Assembly: GCF_000424325.1 (NCBI RefSeq)
Contig: NZ_AUJR01000007.1
Coordinates: forward strand, 1-64,000
Length of the DNA: 64,000 bases
Direction: 5' to 3'
From: [Clostridium] clostridioforme AGR2157
Lineage (GTDB): Bacteria; Bacillota; Clostridia; Lachnospirales; Lachnospiraceae
The notes beneath the pieces were generated by a model. It saw only the letters and a list, made by a program, of their open reading frames with translations, was not told where the DNA came from and searched no databases. Below are positions 8,497 through 16,790 of the stretch, one piece after another. Within the stretch, counting starts at the first letter, position 1. Every line of letters starts with the position of its first letter. The position numbers were made by a program, and so were the translations under genes.

Positions 8497-8570
8497 TATA
8501 TCATGTAAGGGAAAATAATTACCCTTCCAGCTGTGTTCTAAAACGGGCCCATGAAGAACACCAAAGCCGG

Positions 8571-8613
8571 TACATGGAGGTTTCGGCAAGTATAGAGAAC
8601 AATTCAAGGAGGA
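8571..8613 (+). promoter_or_regulatory. candidate CsrA binding sites in the flagellin leader
   Basis: Two GGA-centred sites, TACATGGAGG (8571-8580) and AATTCAAGGAGGA (8601-8613), lie 30 bases apart. The second covers the ribosome binding site of flagellin. CsrA binding to two such sites blocks hag translation in Bacillus subtilis. Both csrA and its antagonist fliW are in this window (57,019-57,730). This is a prediction from the motif. Confidence 0.5.
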
Positions 8614-8621
8614 AATTTTTT

Positions 8622-9440
8622 ATGATAATTCAGCACAACATATCCGCAATTAATTCTTACAGAAATTTAGGCACAAATCAGAGCTCCCTGAACAAGAACC
8701 TGGAGAAGCTGTCTTCCGGTTATAAGATTAACCGCGCAGGCGACGACGCAGCCGGTCTGGCTATTTCCGAGCAGATGAGATCCCAGATTAATGGTCTGAA
8801 TCAGGCTGCGGTTAACGCAAATGATGCAATCGGTCTGATCAAGACAGCAGAAGGCGCCCTGACCGAGGTACACTCCATGCTTCAGCGTATGGTGACTCTG
8901 GCTACCCAGTCTGCAAACGGTACTTACAACTCTGTTGCGAGAAACAATATCCAGACTGAGTTTGATAAGCTGAATGAAGAGATTAACCGTATTGCAGAGT
9001 ATACGGACTTTAACGGGGTTAAGCCGATTGCTTCAAGTGGCAGCACCGGCGATATGACATTCCAGATTGGTCCGACAAAGGCAGAAACTATTTTAGTTAA
9101 GGCAAGCGCAATGGATTCTGCAACACTTGGCGTTAAGGATGCTAAGGTATCAGAACAGAGTGACGCAAGCGATGCTCTTGCAAAAATTAATAGCGCTATT
9201 GATAAGGTCTCCACTTACCGTGCGCACCTTGGTGCTTCCCAGAACCGTCTGGAGCATACCATTAACAACCTGAAGGTTACTTCTGAGAATATCACAGATG
9301 CGGAGAGCCGTATCCGCGATACTGATATGGCGGATGAGATTACAGCGTTCACAAAGAACAATGTTCTGCTTCAGGCTGCACAGTCCATGCTGTCCCAGTC
9401 CAATGCTGTTCCGCAGAATGTTTTGAGTCTGCTCCGGTAA
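8622..9440 (+). CDS. fliC: flagellin
   Basis: A 272-residue flagellin, the filament subunit. Both conserved ends are present: N-terminal MIIQHNISAINSYRNLG with LSSGYKINRAGDDAAGLAISE, and C-terminal NITDAESRIRDTDMADE with NNVLLQAAQSMLSQSN and LLR. The variable D2/D3 part is nearly absent, so the subunit is short. ATG 8622 is the start: AAGGAGGA lies 8 bases upstream, and the protein begins exactly as other flagellins do. In the TLR5-contacting D1 helix it reads QRMVTL (88-93), keeping the key arginine but with Thr where Salmonella FliC has Glu. Expression should depend on FliA and on FliW-CsrA. The putative glycan operon follows directly. Confidence 0.95.
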   Translation: MIIQHNISAINSYRNLGTNQSSLNKNLEKLSSGYKINRAGDDAAGLAISEQMRSQINGLNQAAVNANDAIGLIKTAEGALTEVHSMLQRMVTLATQSANGTYNSVARNNIQTEFDKLNEEINRIAEYTDFNGVKPIASSGSTGDMTFQIGPTKAETILVKASAMDSATLGVKDAKVSEQSDASDALAKINSAIDKVSTYRAHLGASQNRLEHTINNLKVTSENITDAESRIRDTDMADEITAFTKNNVLLQAAQSMLSQSNAVPQNVLSLLR

Positions 9441-9481
9441 TCAGCAGTACATATAGTAACCCGTTTTATTGCGGGATATTT

Positions 9482-9530
9482 AGGAAAAGCCATTTGAAAG
9501 CCGATGCTTTAAATGGCTTTTCCTGTATCG
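9482..9530 (+). terminator. terminator after flagellin
   Basis: A perfect 14-bp stem, AGGAAAAGCCATTT (9482-9495) with AAATGGCTTTTCCT (9511-9524), and a second small stem (AAAGC/GCTTT) in its loop. There is no long U-tract beyond the stem, so some read-through into the glycan operon is possible. Confidence 0.7.
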
Positions 9531-9585
9531 GAAAGAGTTTTATGATATGACCTATTTATAGAATAAAAACAGCAGGATAATGCAA

Positions 9586-11184
9586 ATGAGAAAATATAAG
9601 AAAAAAGAAATACTCCATACAGTGGAAACTCTATTGAATGCTAATGATGCAATCAGGAAAACCATTAAGTCTGATCCTTCAACAACCCTGGATACGCTGG
9701 CTGCCTGCCAGGAATTAGGGATTCTCATAGGCACATATCTTGAGTCCTTAGGCGGAAGATGCGGACATATGGTCCGGCTTCTGGAAGAATACTGCGAACA
9801 TATATATCAGGTAAGCGCAAATATTTCAGATGAGGGTTTGTATAAAGGGCTGTTGGAAAGAATCCGGGTTCAATTGACAGAGCTTGAACAGGATGTATGG
9901 ATTGAAGTGCCGGATGACAGAAAGGAGATTGTTTTTCTGCCGTACAAGGTGAGTATGTGGGATTCCCTTGAAAGCATCTGGAGAGCGGCGGATGAGGACA
10001 AGGATGTGGATGCTGTTGTAATCCCCATACCATATTATAGTAAAAATCCGGACGGCAGCTTTAAGGAAGAACACTATGAAGGAGACCGCTATCCTTCTTA
10101 TGTACCTGTGGTGGATTACAGAGATTATAATTTCCAGGAGAAACGTCCGGACGTGATATTCATCCACAATCCTTATGATGCCTTTAACCGGGTGACAAGT
10201 ATACCCCCCTTTTTTTACTCGGACCATTTAAAAGAATATACAGATAAATTGGTATATGTTCCATATTATGTTGTGCCCTGGTCTATTCCGGAGCACTTTG
10301 TTCTGACTCCGGGGGTGATTTCTGCAGATATCATATTTGTTCAAAGTGAACCCATAAAAAAGCAGTATGTGAAACTTCTTGAAACAAATCTGTACCATGG
10401 GGAAAGCAGGCGTCTGGAGAAAAAAATTGCTGCCCTTGGTTCTCCCAAAACAGACAAATTGCTTCTGGAAATAAAGAACCGTGCAGAAATGCCGGAAACA
10501 TGGAAACAGAGGATTGGAAACAGGAGAGTTATATTTTTTAATACAAATGTCAGCCTGATTTTAAATAACGGAGCACACTTTATTGATAATCTATACCGCA
10601 TTTTTCATGTCTTTGCAGCGCACAGGGACAAATTCGTTTTGCTGTGGAGGGAGCATCCTCTAACCATGGAGACTTTACACTCCATGCACCCTGAACTTCT
10701 CGTAAGCTATCTGAAGCTGAAAAAGGAGTTTGAGGAATGGGAACTGGGTATATTGGATGAAAGTGAAGAACCTCATTTGGCAATGGCTGTGTCTGATTGT
10801 TATTTTGGAGCGGGCGGTTCACTTGTGACCATCTATTCAGTTACAGGAAAACCAATGATGCTCACAGCCTACCATTATCCGGAAGAATTGCTGGAAAACG
10901 AGATAACAAAGGAAGAATTTTATGGCTCGTTGGAGCACAGGCCTTATTATAAGGAAAAGAATATAAATGCCCTCAGCCTGTTTCTTGAAAATTATGAAGA
11001 AATTGCGGGTTTTAGAGACCATAGGCTGGAAGTGATCTCGAAGCACCTGGCAAATTTGGATGGAACAGTGGGAAGCAAAATATATCAACATGTAATAAAT
11101 GAGGTGGATTATGAATTACGCGATTATTCTGGCAGGAGGGAACGGAGTCAGATTTCAGGGAGATGTGCCGAAGCAGTTTATTGA
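9586..11184 (+). CDS. putative polyol-phosphate / glycosyl transferase of the flagellin-glycan operon
   Basis: A 532-residue soluble protein. Residues 60-290 contain LLEEYCEHIYQ, EIVFLPYKVSMWDSLESIW, RPDVIFIHNPYD, KLVYVPYYVVPW and SADIIFVQSE, a pattern seen in CDP-glycerol-transferase-like proteins of Clostridia. Residues about 300-480 look like the second half of a GT-B fold (VIFFNTNVSLILNN, LWREHPL, DCYFGAGGSLVTIYSVTGKPMML), where GGSL.T.YS takes the place of the TagF motif DYSS. I infer transfer of an activated polyol or sugar to flagellin, because it is the first gene after flagellin. ATG 9586 was chosen over 9580 for spacing to AGCAGGA. Its 3' end overlaps the next gene by 74 bases, longer than usual. 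A half-length paralogue lies at 24,082. Confidence 0.65.
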   Translation: MRKYKKKEILHTVETLLNANDAIRKTIKSDPSTTLDTLAACQELGILIGTYLESLGGRCGHMVRLLEEYCEHIYQVSANISDEGLYKGLLERIRVQLTELEQDVWIEVPDDRKEIVFLPYKVSMWDSLESIWRAADEDKDVDAVVIPIPYYSKNPDGSFKEEHYEGDRYPSYVPVVDYRDYNFQEKRPDVIFIHNPYDAFNRVTSIPPFFYSDHLKEYTDKLVYVPYYVVPWSIPEHFVLTPGVISADIIFVQSEPIKKQYVKLLETNLYHGESRRLEKKIAALGSPKTDKLLLEIKNRAEMPETWKQRIGNRRVIFFNTNVSLILNNGAHFIDNLYRIFHVFAAHRDKFVLLWREHPLTMETLHSMHPELLVSYLKLKKEFEEWELGILDESEEPHLAMAVSDCYFGAGGSLVTIYSVTGKPMMLTAYHYPEELLENEITKEEFYGSLEHRPYYKEKNINALSLFLENYEEIAGFRDHRLEVISKHLANLDGTVGSKIYQHVINEVDYELRDYSGRRERSQISGRCAEAVY

Positions 11185-11833
11185 GATGACAGGATATCCA
11201 ATGTTGGTGTACTCTCTGAGAACAGCCCAGGAAAACAGGAACGTGGATGTAATTTGCGTCTGCGCACCTGCCAAATACCATGAAAAAATTAAAGAGTGGG
11301 CCTTCAAATATGGAATAACAAAGATGCTTATTTTGGCAGAATCCGGAAAAGAACGCTATGAATCCGTGTATAACGGGATTATGGCCCTTCCGGCTAAAGC
11401 AAGGGATACGGTTATTATTATGACGGCTGTATGTCCTTTTGTATCTCAAAAAACAATGGACAAATTGTATGAGCAGATATCATTATATGACGCCAGCATT
11501 ACGGTTATTAAAGCAACAGATGCTATTACTTTCAGCAACAATGGGAAGATGGTAAACAGGACGCTGCAAAAGAAAAAACTATTTGTGCAGCAGGGACCGC
11601 AGATATACCGGTATGCAGTATTAAAACAGGCACATCAATCTTATCTGCAGGACGAGCAGAGGGTGGAAGTAAATGAGGACAGTGAACTTGTTTTGAATCT
11701 TGGCGTAGAATGCAGCATGGTTATGGGGGATCGGTTCTGTATCAAAGTTACATATCCGGAGGATCTTGCCATAGCAGAAGCATTATATCCGCTGTTTATA
11801 GAACAGGAAAAATTGTATGGAGGCGGGGAATGA
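11111..11833 (+). CDS. IspD/TarI-family cytidylyltransferase
   Basis: A 240-residue nucleotidyltransferase with the CTP-binding signature AIILAGGNGVRFQGDVPKQF at residues 4-23, followed by ESGKERYESVYNGI and VCPFVSQKTMD. This family makes CDP-activated alcohols: CDP-methylerythritol (IspD) or CDP-ribitol (TarI). The setting next to a dehydratase/epimerase and two TagF-like transferases favours a TarI-like role, making the CDP-polyol that those enzymes use. ATG 11111 is fixed by GAGGTGG 4 bases upstream. The stop codon overlaps the next start (ATGA), so the two are translationally coupled. IspD activity for isoprenoids cannot be excluded from the sequence alone. Confidence 0.8.
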   Translation: MNYAIILAGGNGVRFQGDVPKQFIEMTGYPMLVYSLRTAQENRNVDVICVCAPAKYHEKIKEWAFKYGITKMLILAESGKERYESVYNGIMALPAKARDTVIIMTAVCPFVSQKTMDKLYEQISLYDASITVIKATDAITFSNNGKMVNRTLQKKKLFVQQGPQIYRYAVLKQAHQSYLQDEQRVEVNEDSELVLNLGVECSMVMGDRFCIKVTYPEDLAIAEALYPLFIEQEKLYGGGE

Positions 11834-12873
11834 ACAGGATTCTGGAAGAAGACGCATTGACGATTGCGCAGACGCCTATTAATTGGCAAAAATTTCATAA
11901 CAAAACCATCCTGATTGCCGGAGCCAACGGATATGTCCCCCAGCATTTTGTACACGGGTTTATGATGAGAAACAAAATGTCTAATGAAAACATCCATGTC
12001 ATTGCCCTGTGCAGGAATGAGAATAAGGCAAGAGAACGCTTTGGGGAATATTTTGGCAGAGATGATTTTACGTTATTGATTGGAGATGTTCTGGAAGAGA
12101 TAAGAATTGAAAAGAAAATTGATTTTATCATTGACGCTGCAAGCCCGGCCGGAGTGAAAATCAGCAATGAAGATCCGGTTGCCACTTTTGAGACAAATGT
12201 GTTTGGCTGCAGCAACCTGCTGAAGCTTGCACAGCATCATCATGCAGAATTTCTTTACCTTTCCAGTGTTGATATTTATGGGAGATCCCATCAGGAGAGA
12301 TTTGCAGAGGATGAGACCGGAATACTGGATTCCCTTGATGTGAGAAATGTATATGCAGTGGCAAAGCGGGCTGCTGAAAATTTATGCGTCTGCTATGGCC
12401 GGAGAGGTTCTGTTTGTAAAATTGTAAGGCCCGGACAGATAATGGGATGCGGAATTGCATTGGATGACGGAAGGCTTCACATAGATTTTATATCCCAGAT
12501 GCTGAAATCAGATAAGATTGTCCTTAAAGGGGATGGGACACCGGTAAGGACATTTATATATATGACAGACGCCATTGCCGGGATGCTTTATGTGATGACG
12601 GAGGGAGAGAACGCCGAGGCATACAATATATGCACGGAAATGGGCGAAGCTTCTGTCCTGGAACTGGCACAGACCATGGCAGGACAGGTAAAAGGGAAAT
12701 CAATTCAGGTGGACTTTAACCGGGAAACAAGAAAAAACGATCCGGCAGTAAAGCATGCGGTTTCAAGAGTCTGCACAAGCTCTAACAAATTAAGCAGTCT
12801 TGGGTGGAGCGAGCAGGTATCACTGGAGGAGGCCTGCCGGCGGATGATGACGTATTACGGGATTCCATTATAA
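11830..12873 (+). CDS. NAD-dependent epimerase/dehydratase
   Basis: A 347-residue extended short-chain dehydrogenase. The Rossmann loop is GANGYVP (about 30-36), in which the third glycine of the usual GxxGxxG is replaced by proline. The catalytic Tyr-x3-Lys is YAVAK (about 174-178), and SSVDIYG supplies the catalytic serine region. VRPGQIMG and FIYMTDAIAGM match sugar epimerases and dehydratases. It probably modifies the nucleotide-activated or phosphorylated precursor of the flagellin glycan. Its start overlaps the cytidylyltransferase stop by 4 bases. The true substrate cannot be read from the sequence. Confidence 0.8.
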   Translation: MNRILEEDALTIAQTPINWQKFHNKTILIAGANGYVPQHFVHGFMMRNKMSNENIHVIALCRNENKARERFGEYFGRDDFTLLIGDVLEEIRIEKKIDFIIDAASPAGVKISNEDPVATFETNVFGCSNLLKLAQHHHAEFLYLSSVDIYGRSHQERFAEDETGILDSLDVRNVYAVAKRAAENLCVCYGRRGSVCKIVRPGQIMGCGIALDDGRLHIDFISQMLKSDKIVLKGDGTPVRTFIYMTDAIAGMLYVMTEGENAEAYNICTEMGEASVLELAQTMAGQVKGKSIQVDFNRETRKNDPAVKHAVSRVCTSSNKLSSLGWSEQVSLEEACRRMMTYYGIPL

Positions 12874-12890
12874 TTGAGAGGTGCTTTTAA

Positions 12891-14870
12891 ATGCTGTTTG
12901 TGTTTATGTCACAGCCGGATTTTGCATGCAATCCACATGCTCTCTGGGAATATGTGAAAGATAATACAAATCATGAGACGGCCTGGCTGGTAAAAAGGGA
13001 TAAAAAGTATTATGAACTGTTAAGAAGAGGCATCAGGTGTGCTGTTTACGATACTGTGGAGGGAAATGCTTTATTAAAGGAAGCAGATTATGTCATTATG
13101 AATTCCTACACCTTTGAGCGCCTGCCAAAACGTGAAAACCAGATATTTGTCAATCTTTGGCATGGAAGTGGAATTAAGGCCCACGATTTCTACAATCATG
13201 ATATGGACCCGGAATATGCAAAAAAACTGGCAGAGTTTTTTGAAAAAATAGATTTGATGTGTGTACATAGCCTGGACGACCGTTTTAAGCTTTCGGCCCA
13301 GCTTCATTTTGATTTGCGGAAATGCTATGTTACAGGCCAGGCGCGCCTGGACAGTGTCAAAAAGGCACAGGGATATGGGAAGATGGAAAAAATGTTTGGG
13401 AGCAGGATAAGAAACTATAAGCGGTATATCTTTTTCGCTCCCTCATTTCGGGCCAACAGCAGCAGCCATTCCGGAACGATTTTTTCAGACAACCTTTTTC
13501 GCCTGAAGGATTTTGAAAAAGAAGGGTTTGCTGATTTTTTAAAGGAAAACCAGGCGGCTTTTATATATAAACTTCATCCGATTGAACAAACGGCTTTTTC
13601 AGGAAGGAAATTTTCTCTTGGCCCGGATTGCTTTGAATTAACGGATGATCTGCTGTTTGAGAATGATACGCGATATTGTGATCTGCTTAATGTATTTGAC
13701 GTCATGGTCAGCGATTACTCATCCATAGCATACGATTATCTTCTGCTGAACAGGCCCATTGTATATCTTATTCCGGATTATGAGGAATATGTATCTGAGA
13801 GAGGCTTTGTATTCCATAATATAGATATGTTTATGCCCGGTGAAAAAGTTCTTTATTTTAAGGATATGCTGTCCGCTTTGGAGGAAGCGTTTAATAATCC
13901 GGGAAAATATGAAAAGGAACGGGAAAGTGTGCTGGCATACAGGTTTGACTTTAAGGATGACCAGTCAGCCAGGCGCTGTTATGAGACAATTACAAATTAC
14001 AGAGGGCTGCCGGGGGAAGAGGAAAAAGCAGAGGAAATCACTTTGTTAAGATACCCCTCCTCAGCGGAACTTTTAAAAAAGTATGTGCCGGAAACATATG
14101 AAATCATTGATTCAACAAAACCTGTTTCAAAAGAGCAGCAGCTGGAGGCAGTTGGTAAAAATCCAGCTCAAAGATATCTGTATATCACAGAAGAGATACC
14201 TGGAAAATTACGAAGATTAACAGGCCGATCCTCTGCTGAGATTGAGGATATTGCCTATTATTACGGCATAACTGAATGCGCCAATGTGACGGTTTGCAAT
14301 ATTACCGGCGGAGTGGATTACCCAATGTTTTCATCATATTCTCACAGTGCAAAATATATGGGTGGGCGGAAACGAATTGGATTTGCCGGGGTAATAGATA
14401 ACAGGATTTATTTTGCAATGGTGCAGTGTATCTGTGAGGTGTTTTCTGACTGTGATGTTATATTTGCAGGGGAGGTTTTTGGAACATATCCTGTATGGAT
14501 GCACGGGTTTGATAATCTTCATTATATACCGGCGTCTTATGAAGAACTTCCATCAATGATACAATCCTTTGATATAGGGATTCTTCCTTTTTTTGGAAGA
14601 CATGCGAATACGGTTCCAAAGGAATATTTTCAATACCTTGCCTGCGGAAAGCAGGTAGTTGCATCTGATATGGGCCGTCTTCCGGATTCTCCAGCCCTGT
14701 ACAAAAGCGCTTCTGTAGATGAAGCCATTCAAAACATAAGGATTGCCCTTACGCGCACAGAGGATGAGGGGATTAAGGAATGTGCAAAAAGTCTTGCGTC
14801 AGGATATGATTGGAAAAAAATTGCTCAAGAGCTGCAGGAAAAGCGATCCATGGCGGATACGTTGCCATAG
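12891..14870 (+). CDS. fusion of TagF-like CDP-glycerol/polyol transferase and GT4-like glycosyltransferase
   Basis: A 659-residue two-part enzyme. Residues 1-390 match CDP-glycerol glycerophosphotransferases, with NLWHGSGIKAHDF (about 84-96), YIFFAPSFR, IYKLHPIE and MVSDYSSIAYDYLLLNRPIVYLIPDYEEY (about 271-299). Residues about 400-655 are a second domain with a GT4-like end, IGFAGVIDNR and DIGILPFFGRHANTVPKEYFQYLACGKQVVASD. One protein could therefore add both a phospho-polyol and a sugar. Similar pairs exist as separate proteins in teichoic-acid pathways. Here the flagellin neighbour suggests filament modification. No membrane helix is seen, in keeping with cytoplasmic modification before export. 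AGAGGTG precedes the ATG. Confidence 0.8.
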   Translation: MLFVFMSQPDFACNPHALWEYVKDNTNHETAWLVKRDKKYYELLRRGIRCAVYDTVEGNALLKEADYVIMNSYTFERLPKRENQIFVNLWHGSGIKAHDFYNHDMDPEYAKKLAEFFEKIDLMCVHSLDDRFKLSAQLHFDLRKCYVTGQARLDSVKKAQGYGKMEKMFGSRIRNYKRYIFFAPSFRANSSSHSGTIFSDNLFRLKDFEKEGFADFLKENQAAFIYKLHPIEQTAFSGRKFSLGPDCFELTDDLLFENDTRYCDLLNVFDVMVSDYSSIAYDYLLLNRPIVYLIPDYEEYVSERGFVFHNIDMFMPGEKVLYFKDMLSALEEAFNNPGKYEKERESVLAYRFDFKDDQSARRCYETITNYRGLPGEEEKAEEITLLRYPSSAELLKKYVPETYEIIDSTKPVSKEQQLEAVGKNPAQRYLYITEEIPGKLRRLTGRSSAEIEDIAYYYGITECANVTVCNITGGVDYPMFSSYSHSAKYMGGRKRIGFAGVIDNRIYFAMVQCICEVFSDCDVIFAGEVFGTYPVWMHGFDNLHYIPASYEELPSMIQSFDIGILPFFGRHANTVPKEYFQYLACGKQVVASDMGRLPDSPALYKSASVDEAIQNIRIALTRTEDEGIKECAKSLASGYDWKKIAQELQEKRSMADTLP

Positions 14871-14895
14871 CGGAAAGGGATGAATGGAATAGCTT

Positions 14896-16773
14896 ATGGA
14901 AAACAAAAAACTGAATATCCTCCTGGCAGAGTACATCAACCGCAATTTAGGGGATACCGTGATTGCGGAGTGTACAAAGTATTTTGTAGAAAAAGCCCTG
15001 CAAAATGAGGGGATCCAAAACTATATAATTCACGATTATAACATGTACCAGGAAGATATGGAATATGTTAAAAATGCTGATGTGGTTATTTTTGCCGGCG
15101 GCGGATTGATCAAATACAGGAGAGAGAAATTTTATCAGTATGTTCCGGACATTATCAGGATTGCGTCGGAAAATAATATTCCTGTTTTTATTAACTGTAC
15201 CGGGGTCGAGGGATATGATGAAAGGGATGAAAGATGCCGGCGTCTTAAAATAGCGGTCAATGATGCCTGCGTTAAGGGAATTACGGTTCGTGATGATTAC
15301 CAGACCTTTATAAAGCATTATCTGGAGACGGAAAAAGAGTGGATTGGACAGGTTCCGGATCCCGCTGCATTTTGTTCAGAGGTTTATGGTATTTCCGGAA
15401 ATCCGAATACGGATAAAATAGGGCTTGGAATAGCACGTGACGGATTGTTTTTTGATTATGGCCATCAGAATATTACCAGAGAGTTTCTTCTGGATTTTTG
15501 GAAACAGGTGATATTCAGGCTGGAGGAATTAGGGTATCAGTGGGAGATATTTAACAATGGCCTGCATTCAGATTACGAATTTGGATTAGATGTTCTGGAA
15601 TATGCCGGTGTGGAAAATAAAAAATATTTTATCAGAAAACGTCCGGCAGAGGGCGCGGAGCTGGTGCGGATCATATCAGATTATAAGGGAATCATCGCAA
15701 CAAGGCTGCATACCAATATCATAGCCTATTCCATGGGATGTCCCAGCATAGGATTGGTGTGGAATGATAAGCTGGCACAATGGGGGGCTGGAATTGGGCA
15801 TCCGGAACGGTTTGTGGAAGCTGACCGCATGGAGGCACTGGATGTGGTTTCGCGCCTTAAAAGGGCTATGAGTGAAAAGCATAAAAAACGGGGGGGGGGG
15901 GACGATGAAATCCTGAATTCTTTGGGAGGATTCCTGAAAAAATACGGCTTTCATACGGAAAGGCAGAAACAGGGGGAGGAAACAAAGATTGGAAAAAAGG
16001 ATTGGAAACGTATTCTCACAGCAGCAGCTTTAGGAGGAAAAAACAGCCAGTTTGCAGGGATGAATTCTCCGGATACCGTTTTGGAAAAATATAACAGTGG
16101 CTTTCGTCTGTTTGAAACAGATCTAAAATTGACCTCGGACAAGAAACTGGTATGCGTCAATGGCTGGACAAAAAATACTCTGAGAAAGCTGGGACAGCCG
16201 GCGTCTGAGCAGCAGGGTTTTGCCAATGGTATGAAATATGAGCAGTTTATAGGTTCAAGCTATTATGATGGGCATTATAGGACCATGGACTGGGATATGC
16301 TGGTTTCTTATATAACAGAATTAGAGGATGCGCATTTTATTTTGGATATCAGAAATAGTACCAATGAGCAGATGATACAGATTAAAAATATCATAAACAG
16401 GGACTTGATGAAAAATACTTTTCTGCGGAGGCGTCTGATCCTTAGGATTATGAAACGGGAGGAATATGACATAATCAGGGACATGGGTCTGGAAATTATG
16501 TACGACATTCCGTCAAAGGCAGAAATGATGGATCTGTCAATCAATGATCAGGATATTGAAAGCATGTGCAGGAATGAGGAGATTAGCTGGATTTCAATCC
16601 GGCGCAGCTTATGCTGTCCAGAGCTGGTGAAAAAAATAAAAGCATATGGAAAAAAGACTGGTCTGTTTTCCTGTAATAAGGTGTCAGAAATAAAAGAGTG
16701 GCTGCTTCTGGGAGTGGATATTATTGGAACGGATTATCTGGACGTCTGCAGGCTGGATGATTTATTGAATTAA
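14896..16773 (+). CDS. polysaccharide pyruvyltransferase-like protein fused to a degenerate GDPD domain
   Basis: A 625-residue protein. Residues 1-330 are a pyruvyltransferase-family domain: NRNLGDTVIAE, VVIFAGGGLIKYR (about 65-78), INCTGVEGYD and ATRLHTNIIAYSMGCPSIGLVWNDKL (268 onward). Residues about 370-620 resemble a glycerophosphodiester phosphodiesterase (NSPDTVLEKYNSGFRLFETDLKLTSDKKLV), but the usual catalytic histidines are missing: AALGG stands where HxGG is expected, and VCVNGW where VxxHDW is expected. The second domain is probably non-catalytic, perhaps a binding module. The linker at codons 332-336 is written with a run of 12 G (15,890-15,901). One G more or less gives a stop within a few codons and leaves only the first domain. 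Confidence 0.75.
   Translation: MENKKLNILLAEYINRNLGDTVIAECTKYFVEKALQNEGIQNYIIHDYNMYQEDMEYVKNADVVIFAGGGLIKYRREKFYQYVPDIIRIASENNIPVFINCTGVEGYDERDERCRRLKIAVNDACVKGITVRDDYQTFIKHYLETEKEWIGQVPDPAAFCSEVYGISGNPNTDKIGLGIARDGLFFDYGHQNITREFLLDFWKQVIFRLEELGYQWEIFNNGLHSDYEFGLDVLEYAGVENKKYFIRKRPAEGAELVRIISDYKGIIATRLHTNIIAYSMGCPSIGLVWNDKLAQWGAGIGHPERFVEADRMEALDVVSRLKRAMSEKHKKRGGGDDEILNSLGGFLKKYGFHTERQKQGEETKIGKKDWKRILTAAALGGKNSQFAGMNSPDTVLEKYNSGFRLFETDLKLTSDKKLVCVNGWTKNTLRKLGQPASEQQGFANGMKYEQFIGSSYYDGHYRTMDWDMLVSYITELEDAHFILDIRNSTNEQMIQIKNIINRDLMKNTFLRRRLILRIMKREEYDIIRDMGLEIMYDIPSKAEMMDLSINDQDIESMCRNEEISWISIRRSLCCPELVKKIKAYGKKTGLFSCNKVSEIKEWLLLGVDIIGTDYLDVCRLDDLLN
15890..15901 (+). repeat. 12-G homopolymer tract inside the pyruvyltransferase-GDPD gene
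   Basis: The G-run is in frame as shown (KKRGGGDDE). With 13 G the frame ends at TGA three codons after the tract. With 11 G it ends at TGA after four more residues. Such tracts slip during replication and switch genes on and off in, for example, Campylobacter flagellar glycosylation loci. Confidence 0.9.
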
Positions 16774-16790
16774 AACAAGGGGGAAAGGAC

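Noticed and set aside
8448-8621. 58-codon in-frame extension of flagellin
   Set aside because: The flagellin N-terminus is exactly as expected from ATG 8622 with AAGGAGGA, and the sigma-28 promoter at 8471-8496 lies after the upstream ATG.
10204-10216. C6T7 run in the first glycan gene
   Set aside because: Too short for frequent slippage and needed for the normal IPPFF coding sequence.
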